Source of the DNA: Corbicula japonica | Lineage: Eukaryota; Mollusca; Bivalvia; Venerida; Cyrenidae | Length of the DNA: 64,000 nucleotides | Reading direction: 5' to 3' | Assembly: GCA_038501625.1 (NCBI GenBank) | Contig: JAZAYU010000169.1 | Span: 434,001-498,000 of the forward strand | Shown: piece by piece, positions 56,568-64,000 of the stretch | Position numbering within the stretch: position 1 is the first letter of the stretch | Layout of the letters: every line of letters begins with the position of its first letter | The notes under the pieces: model-generated | What the model saw: only the letters and a program-made list of their open reading frames with translations | Databases searched by the model: none | What the model was told of the DNA's origin: nothing | Made by a program: the position numbers and the translations under genes

Positions 56568-57275
56568 CTAAAAGAAAGAAAAATGGGATGGAGTGGTCAC
56601 CAATCTCTTACGCCAGTTGTATGCCCAGGACCATGGCGCATTGTTAAAGGCCACAATTAACATGAAATTCTCTCTTTTTCCAGTATGAGTACATATGCAA
56701 ACAAACCTAACATAAGCGTAATACTCAGCCCATTCCCTGTCAGAATTTAAAACACAATCCACTTAACATGATTTACTATTGATTTATGGCGGCCGCCTAA
56801 GTCGCCCTGTGAGTCGTCTTAGTGTTGACTCATTATAGTTCACTGGTCACGTGTGATCTTAAGACCCATTCAATTGGCTCATAGAAAGAATCGTCTGAAT
56901 CCATTGCCGGGTCAAGGTCGATGACTATTGAAGCCGGTGCTGGATCCTAAAGGTAGATTTCTACTGAAGCCGTGGGGCTTGGTTTTATGAAAGTCTTAAT
57001 CACATTAGGCCGCTATATTTAAGCTTTGTGTAGGTTATTGATTAAAAAGTCCCATAGTCAGAACTTCCAAAGAATTATGGAATCCGAAATAGCATAGAGA
57101 AGTGAGGCAGATTTGACGAATTACACAGGTCATACACACAAACGAAAGAGGTGACTGCTGTAAAAACCAGTATTCAGATAGTCTGACAGCTTCTACATTC
57201 TAATTTTAAACTAAAGTTGATACATGATCCACAACTTAATATGTTTTCTGAATGTATCCAGAATAAAAAACATAC

Positions 57276-57434
57276 CATTCTAAGTTTCTTAACACCATCT
57301 TGTGCCAAAGGATCGTTTAGCAAGCAGGCAGGGTCACATAAAAGGTTGATGAGATCATCAATGTAGTCTCTGAGGTCGCTGTCAGACAGTAAGTGATCCG
57401 CTGTGTGTCGAATTTCACGACCGACCTTCCGGGC
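57276..57434 (-). CDS. NLR gene: HEPN-like domain, second part
   Basis: Acceptor TTGGTACAG, then ARKVGREIRHTADHLLSDSD and DLINLLCDPACLLNDPLAQD, ending KLRM at donor ATG|GTATGT. This R-x-I-x-R-H block with the following helix is conserved in the DZIP3-type HEPN-like module of molluscan proteins. Some HEPN domains are RNases using an R-x(4-6)-H motif; whether this one has activity cannot be told from sequence. Confidence 0.8.
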
Positions 57435-57559
57435 CTGTACCAATATAATATTAAAATATTCTAAGTAGCAAATTTGATTTGGTTTTATTTACCGTGATAT
57501 TTAAATTTTATTTATTGTATATACTGAACAAAATGATCGCTAGCTAGGAACATGTTTTT

Positions 57560-60500
57560 CCCCTCCCCCTGGGGGAATTTCGTAGACATTATTTTTCTGA
57601 AAGCCTGTTATGTCCCGGATATTTTGCAGTTTGTTTGCATTCTGGCGAGAGGGGGCATAAGGGTGTTACTGAGGTTTTTTATATGTTACACTTTAATTTT
57701 GTAGAAAAAAATATATGGATTTTGAACCTGCAATTCAGATCTAATTTCTAGCTGTGATTTAGCAAAACTTTTATTTTTATATAAGGTTAAAGTATTCTCA
57801 GTGTATTGGTCATATTTTCATTTTAAAAACTTTGCTCTAACCTAAGACTTTTAGTGTATTACCAACATTACCCTAAAAATATTTAATTTAAGTCAGAAAC
57901 TTACCTGTAAGATTTTTATTTGTTAGCAAGTTTAAGCAGTGTTATATGTTTTTGAACATGTTGAAAGCTGCATGACCAAACAACATAAAACAGTTTGATT
58001 TTTAGGAAAATCATACCCGCAAAAGTAATAATTTTACCATAATCTGATATGTTACCTAATTGTTAATTCAAACATCATATTTATATTTTGGGATGACCAA
58101 GCATAGAATACAGTGTGTAATTGAATAATCGTGTTTGACAACTGTAAGTGTTCTTGAAACGTGCATGACTTCAAATTTTCAACATACATAACAATTTGTT
58201 ACTCATTGAAATGAAGCTGATTTTATGTTATTTTTATTTATTTTTGAATGAGGTCGGCCTATATCTATCTGAAAAAAAAAGTATGCTCTGTGGAATTTTC
58301 GGATGTTAAGTAGCCCTCTATAGATAGCTAATTGCATTGAAATTCATTTTTTGAACTAACATTAATGATTGAAAGAAGTATTTTCCCTAAAACTGATAAT
58401 GTTATACAAAAATTAATCACTCTACAATTATCTGAGAATAAATTATATATACAACAATAAATAGTAAATAGTTTATAGTGTACACTGTGTCATTTTTTTG
58501 GATTAAAATGTGAAAGAAAAATGTTTATATTTGTCCATTTTAAACTTTCAAAATCTCCGTAACATGTAATTCTTATGTTACAATATTGACATTATGTTAT
58601 GAATTAAATGATTACAGAAAAGTCCTAAAATTGGTTCTGAAAGTCAAAAGAGATTTTAACATGAGAGATAAAAATATTGTTTTGGAAAGTGTTAAAAAAT
58701 ATTTGTATGTTACGTAATTTAATTAAAATTTAAAAACGATTGCTTAGAATAAAGAAAAAATATTTTTGAACCTTGTTATAGTTGTATTTAGTTAAACGCA
58801 GAGTCATTCATAATATTATAATTATGACATTTCCATAAAGTACACTAACTTAAATTAGAGTTGAAATTATTAGTTCTGGCCTTTAAGAGCAATAACAACT
58901 AATGTTACCATTAAATAAAACATGTGAAGTAAGAAAAGTAAATTGTACTTAATGAATCATTATTTTTTCCATTGTATAGCAAAAGTTTAAGAATTTTTGT
59001 AGAATAATATTTTTCTTAAGGATAAATTGTTTAAGAGAAATAACCTATTGTGAATGATAATTTGTGTAATGCAGGTGAGGGAAATGTTCAGACATATTAA
59101 CTTTGATATATGCATACAACTTTTATTTAGGTAATGAATTCGCTTACTTGAGTAAAGAAGTTGTTAAATTACTGCTCATGGTGTTTCAATGTTTTAAAAT
59201 ATCCGCAGTGAACCTGAATATTTTAGATAAATAAAACTTCTTTTAATAATATTTCTCAAATAGATTTGAATCGGTTTATTCCTGTGAAATTTAAATTAAG
59301 TAATTTTTAAATTGGTTATAGAACAACTTTATCATAATACGAGGGATGATCCAAAATAACGTAGACTTTTGTTATAGTTTTTAGATTATTCAAGATACCA
59401 CAAATAAAATTACACAAGCTCTAATCGGAATATGTCCAGCATATTTTTTACAAAATATCAGCAAAATAAAACATCACATAAAAAAACTATGAACAATTAA
59501 AATAGTACACTAACCGCTATCCCGCGCACGTCAAATTAGATCTTATAACGTCAACGACGTTAATTCACGGTCGCAGCGTTAGCGAAGCGGGGTATGTTCT
59601 AAGTTTCTTTAAATCGACCCCGTCACCCGAATGCGATGCCGGGGAACCCATTGATCGAACATAGTAGAGTATCATTGCTGGTCAAAGTCTCGCAAGTGGT
59701 CATGAGGCGATCAAAAAAGTGCCGAAGAAATGACCGGGAATAAAATACCCACAGTATCGCAGTACTTTTGCAACGGGCGTGTAACTGTTAAAATTACTCA
59801 TTTCAAATTTGTATTCGTTAATATATAACAAGTATTTGCCTTGTGGACACAGTCTGTGTTGCTGTTTACTCAAGAGTAATTAAAATTATAAATAACTTAT
59901 TTATTCTTATTTGATAATGTATGACTTCGTAATGATCCAAATACCAAACAAAAACATTTTTTGAAAAACATATTTGTTAATTAATTATTAACACACCTTT
60001 AAAAATGGCATTTGTTCGGCAATATCCATTGCACGGTACCTCATCCAGTCTAGAATAAGTCGAAAAGCGCCTCAATAGTTAGACTTTAGTCCTCTTCAAT
60101 TGCCTCCCGGCTTGACGTCACTGCCGTAACGCCGATTTCTTTCTTTTTTTCCTTACCCAAGACCTATTAAATGGCTCTTCTGACAGTAAAAAAACACTGG
60201 TACCAATTAAAAACTAGAGCTCGGCTTACGGACGTTTTCATTTGCTTCTGCTAAATTATTAAAGCTTTTCATGAGGTGATTTTCAGAGACCATGACAGTT
60301 TTTAATAACAGGTATTTCCGGACTATCTGGCGGCAACATTTCTGACGTTTTAGCGTTGGTGATAGCTCTCTTAAATATTGCCTGTTATTAAAACGCATAG
60401 TCAGAATGACGTAAAATTTCAGCATGACATCATTTGTATACCGTGCTTTGACGTTGCGAAGTTTTGCTCTTTTTCCACTAGTAGTTTTGTTTTTATTGAC

Positions 60501-62285
60501 AGGTTTATGCTTTATAAAGTACAACGGCAACGGCGTGCGCCGCCTACATGTTACCATGGTTATTCAAATAAGTAACGCGCTATTGAAATTGATTAAATAC
60601 ATGAATATTTTAGCTCAGTTTGTTACGTTTGTGTTCTGATTTAATTTATTATATAATTTATTGCGAACGTGTTTCAAATTACGATGCAATGACAAAAGTC
60701 TACGTTATTTTGGATCATCCCTCGTATATTATAATTTAAAGATGTTTATCAACTTTAATTTAAATTAATTGTTTGCAGTTTTTTGCTTTATTTTCTTATT
60801 ATTTTTGCTGGTTATTCAAGTACAAAATCGGTAACATATTATAAGACAATAAAGATGTAAATAGAAAACTTTATTGCTTCAAACAATTTTAGATTCTTTC
60901 TTGTCTACTTTTTGTTAGAAATAATTAAATATTTTTTTATCTTAATTTCGCACATCTGGACTTTATGTTACAGCCCAAAATCAGTGTGAACGTAAGCCAT
61001 ATTGATAGCTTTGTTGTTTGTTGTGCAAGAAGAGGAAAACAAATACGGCCATCTTCATCACACACATTTAATTCAAGACATATTGAACAGTCCACATATC
61101 ATTAACCTCTAAATTTAACAATATATGAATTAAAAATGCATTACTGTTCAATATCTTAATTTCATTTTGTATCATAATTCTTATATATTACCTATATTTA
61201 ACATGTTTAATACAGGATAATAAATTGCAGACAGTTGTTAACTTGAAATTCCTATTTTGTTTGTTAGCTTTCTTTGAAAACAATTGATTGAATTATTAAC
61301 TAAAATCACTATCTCTTATGAATATAAGGGTAAATTAAAAAGGAAATTTCATCTTAAAATGTCTCATTTACTAACTAAGAGCAGGCTGATGTTCGTTGGT
61401 TACTTTAAATACATAACTGTCACAATTTATCATGTAAGAAGGTATGTATTGTGCAGTTACTAAAATTGGTTAATAATTTCATTTGGGTAACACATGTAAA
61501 GATAGTGATTTATTACATGTAATTTACTTTTATTTAAGTTGTGTGGCTAAATAACCTTTATAATTCAGGAAGAGGTGTATTTAAAAAACATTCACACCAA
61601 AACTTTAACTTTATAAACTTTAAACGTAAGTATATAATATAACATATTACTATAATGTAAGGATATTTACGAAATGTTTAAAAAGTTTACCTTTTAATCA
61701 CACAGATGTCTTTAAGTGTTTATTTATTTATAATTTTATTTATAGATAATGTCTTTCTTTGTCATGTTTAAGATGTTTTGTTGCATTTTTTCAGATATTG
61801 TGGTTTTTGGTATTTCCAATATATATATGTAATTATTCACATACATTTAACAATAAGTGTGTCTTAAAGTGGCTGTTTTACATTAAGGTTCTAAATTGTT
61901 ATAAATATTAATATATTTAACATATCAAACACAAATTACTTGCTTATGCAAGTAAGAAATGTTTTGTATATCTTATTATACTAGGTTTTGATGTTAAGTA
62001 ACATATCTAAATTACTGTTTTAGACCCATTACTTAAGTTGCAGCTGTTTCATTGCATTAAAAGGTTAAAAAACATCTCTCTGGTGTAGAAAAACAAGTTT
62101 TCTTTAAAAACTTTCATTATTGCCGAATATTTCTTACTAACATAGAATTTTCTCAAAGGTAACATATTCAAACAGGCGTTACGGTAAAACGCTCACTAGA
62201 CAGAGTGCAAGCAAATTCCAAAATACGTAGAATAATATAGGCTTTCAGAAACACATACTCTCCTCCCAGGGGGGAGGGGGTCTAT
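57560..62285. mobile_element. Large inverted-repeat element filling NLR intron 1
   Basis: 57563-57690 and the reverse complement of about 62155-62275 align over roughly 120 bp with many substitutions, beginning CCCCTCCCCCTGGG and sharing TTTCTGAAAGCCT, TTTG.TTGCA.TCTG and ATATGTTAC. Inside each end the 7-mer ATGTTAC is repeated, mostly forward on the left (57682, 58047, 58572, 58707, 58910) and mostly reversed on the right (60830, 61996, 62157), as expected of subterminal transposase-binding sites. No transposase recognised. The mariner-type element at 59340 is nested within it. Confidence 0.6.
59340..60724. mobile_element. Mariner-type element, 1385 bp, no transposase recognised
   Basis: The 33-bp terminal inverted repeats (beginning CGAGGGATGATCCAAAATAA) are identical at both ends and flanked by TA. 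Length and TIR style fit Tc1/mariner. A 116-codon minus-strand frame (60207-60557) does not look like a DDD/DDE transposase to me, so the element may be non-autonomous with unrelated filler. Confidence 0.85.
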
Positions 62286-62595
62286 TGGCAGCTCAATGTC
62301 TATCAGCTACCACTACTACCGATTTTTCTTGCCGTTTTGTTTTAAATTTTCATTTTACTTTTCGTCAATTGTTTTGGAAAAACAAAGCAAAGCGTTTTTA
62401 GAATGTTATATTTCAGTAGACACCAGTCTAAGCATTATGAATATTGTTATATTGTATGTGTGTTTTTTTTTATTTTTAATTAAATACTATGATGATAAAC
62501 ATGAATAAATATATTGATAATACAAATATTATAAGCCTTAAGCATAATGTATGTATAAAGTGTCTTTCCAGTATCTACTTTACTCTAATTATTAC
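62286..62595 (-). other. NLR intron 1, donor-proximal part
   Basis: Starts GTAATAATTAG at the exon 1 donor. No other feature. Confidence 0.6.
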
Positions 62596-63117
62596 CTTAG
62601 TGCAGATGTTAGGTTCCGTGGCCAAGTTGTATTGCATTTGTGTTGAAAAGGACAAGTTATTGATGATCACCGACACGATCCCATTGAAATCTGTCTCTAC
62701 GAGCGAAGTTGTGTTAGAATATCCATCGGGTGGAAAAAAACACTTTGCTACCTCGAATGCGTCAGTACACCATTTCTGAGGATTTGTGTTTTTCCACGAC
62801 GGTCCTCTAAATCTATGGTCTTTGCATATAGCGTCCATGAGAATATTGCAAACACCTAGGGAACACAATTGCTTGGGGCCTTGAACTATATGACCATGAC
62901 TTCTACTCCTTGTACACTGCGGTAAGCTATTTATTGTACATTTGCACGTGTTTTGTATATTTGCTGCTGATACGAGATGCAGCAAGCGCTGGTGATGCCG
63001 ATCAACCTCTGCACTGACAAAATCTGTCAGAGCATCTTTAGTAAAGAGGAGAGCCAACGCACCCTTTACCCAATTTTTAAATTCCTTCTTTGTCAAAGTT
63101 GGAGCCAAGCCTGCCAT
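62596..63117 (-). CDS. NLR gene: exon 1, DZIP3-type HEPN-like N-terminus
   Basis: 174 codons from ATG at 63117 (context CGGCAATGG) to donor AAG|GTAATA, phase 0. Begins MAGLAPTLTKKEFKNWVKGA. Shows FTKDALTDFVSAEVDRHHQR, a Cys/His-rich middle (CKCTINSLPQC, CSLGVC, CKDHRF), then PSWKNTNPQKWCTDAFEVAK and LVETDFNGIVSVIINN, all hallmarks of the N-terminal module in mollusc proteins annotated as DZIP3-like HEPN. Function in bivalves is inferred to be immune signalling, by analogy with NLR N-terminal effector domains. It is free of lesions, unlike the NACHT exon. Confidence 0.85.
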
Positions 63118-64000
63118 TGCCGTATTTGACTTGATATCACTTTTAACATTAAAGCAACGACTTCTTTAATTTGATAGAACATATCCTATTATTTCATGAC
63201 AGTTGAAATGCTTTATCATTTTTTATTCACGTTCTGTAGATTACAACACTAGATTTGTTTCTATTTGTAATATATATTTAAACCAATAATATATAGTTTA
63301 GTGAGCCTCCGTCGAGCGTTACAATTACTTCTTGGGCATGTTTATTGTGTTTTGTTCAATGAGTGTCAGATTCTTTTTGTCCCATGCTTCAAAAATGATT
63401 AAATGAGTGAAATTATACTGGAACCATAAGGAAGTCAAGTTGTCGAGGAAACACTGTCGTGATGTCACAAAAAGGGCGCGATTCTAATTCTACAGGTTGG
63501 TGTAATTAAGAGCAGTCAGTTGGATGACTCGGTAAGTTACATATGTAGGGTAAAATATTCGTAGTGTTGTATTACAGGAAGAACACGGGTAAGCATTTGA
63601 TAAAAAGTTGTCTGGATTTATGATTTGTGCTGTCCACAACGTTTATCGATTATAGATCGTTGTTTTGCTGGTTCCATGATGTGTATCAGTCCTGAAATAA
63701 AAACTTTTTAAATGAAGACTTAGATACGTTATGTTATAATGTTGCGTAGTTTAATAGCAAGGTATTTTATTTGTTTGCATTTAAAAAATCGATTAACAAA
63801 AATTAAACTTTTCAGAAGACAATTAATTTCTCTAGAACTTTTTCCATAAATTTTCCATTTTATATGAATTATTTTTTTTTGTTGAAAAAACATTCACATT
63901 TGCAACCTAATGAAGTTTTGAAGATAGTTGTTCACGTTTCAGGGCGAAAATATTAAGTGTTATCAAAAGCAAATGTTGTTATATTCTTGCTCAGAAGTAA
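63118..64000 (-). promoter_or_regulatory. 5' flank of the NLR gene
   Basis: AT-rich. No clear TATA box or motif cluster is seen close to the ATG. An untranslated exon further upstream cannot be excluded. Confidence 0.3.

Larger units (their letters stand above)
47203..63117 (-). other. HEPN-like / coiled-coil / NACHT / LRR immune-receptor gene (span)
   Basis: Gene-level entry. Exons in transcript order: 62596-63117 (174 codons, phase 0), 57276-57434 (53 codons, phase 0), 56267-56567 (301 nt, ends phase 1), 50281 down to about 50026 (starts phase 1), then 49737-47203 (NACHT and LRR, one exon). The first three junctions have GT-AG ends and agreeing phase. Two problems: the junction into the NACHT exon has no phase-compatible splice pair, and TAA interrupts the last exon at 49165-49167. 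Intron 1 is 5.2 kb and intron 3 is 6.0 kb, both filled with transposons. The architecture matches the expanded bivalve family usually annotated as DZIP3-like. Confidence 0.8.

Noticed and set aside
60207..60557. Mariner transposase fragment
   Set aside because: The 116-codon frame shows no DDD/DDE-type motifs or similarity I can recognise.

Overview
This is a eukaryotic, metazoan window with introns, dense dispersed repeats and retroelement wrecks. The mix of palindromic MITEs with TTAACCCTTTCCTCC ends, satellite-bearing inverted-repeat elements, a Ngaro-like tyrosine-recombinase retrotransposon and a DZIP3/HEPN-like NACHT-LRR gene points to a bivalve mollusc. A venerid-type clam is my guess, from memory of similar repeats.

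Two host genes can be supported, both on the minus strand. (1) At 2430-5561, three coding exons encode a CDC42 small effector (CDC42SE/SPEC family): a dicysteine N-terminus, a CRIB motif, and the family's C-terminal tail. The second exon has a tandem NAGNAG acceptor. Its first non-coding exon may lie as far away as about 28.6 kb. (2) At 47203-63117 lies an NLR-like immune-receptor gene: DZIP3-type HEPN-like N-terminus (two exons), coiled coil, linker, NACHT NTPase, LRR tail. Three exon junctions match in phase. The NACHT-LRR exon carries one in-frame TAA, and the junction before it lacks a phase-compatible splice pair. The copy therefore looks like a recent pseudogene, or needs rechecking against reads.

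Region by region: 1-23 kb is CDC42SE exons and intron or flank, packed with about 19 copies or fragments of one palindromic MITE, four copies of a second palindromic element, and several minisatellites (20, 27, 57, 60 bp and about 175 bp periods). 23.5-25.6 kb is an element with a 145-bp tandem array. 26.07-28.13 kb is a non-autonomous DNA element with identical 175-bp inverted ends and an ATTAA target duplication. 29.3-33.7 kb is a jockey-superfamily LINE fused directly to a Penelope-like retroelement. 34-37 kb holds tandemly duplicated repeats, a tRNA-like sequence and a LINE relic. 37.6-39.7 kb is an inverted-repeat element carrying a tRNA-like segment, two tandem arrays and a microsatellite. 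40.3-45.5 kb is a broken Ngaro-like element (gag, RT, tyrosine recombinase, SGNH hydrolase). 45.5-46.9 kb is a second Penelope-like copy.

From 47.2 kb on, the NLR gene fills the window. Its introns hold a fold-back element, a SINE, a third Penelope-like copy, and a 4.7-kb element with diverged inverted ends into which a mariner-type element has inserted. The three Penelope-like copies share a 3' segment that folds into a four-way, cloverleaf-like structure; this is the most distinctive unexplained signal outside the immune gene.
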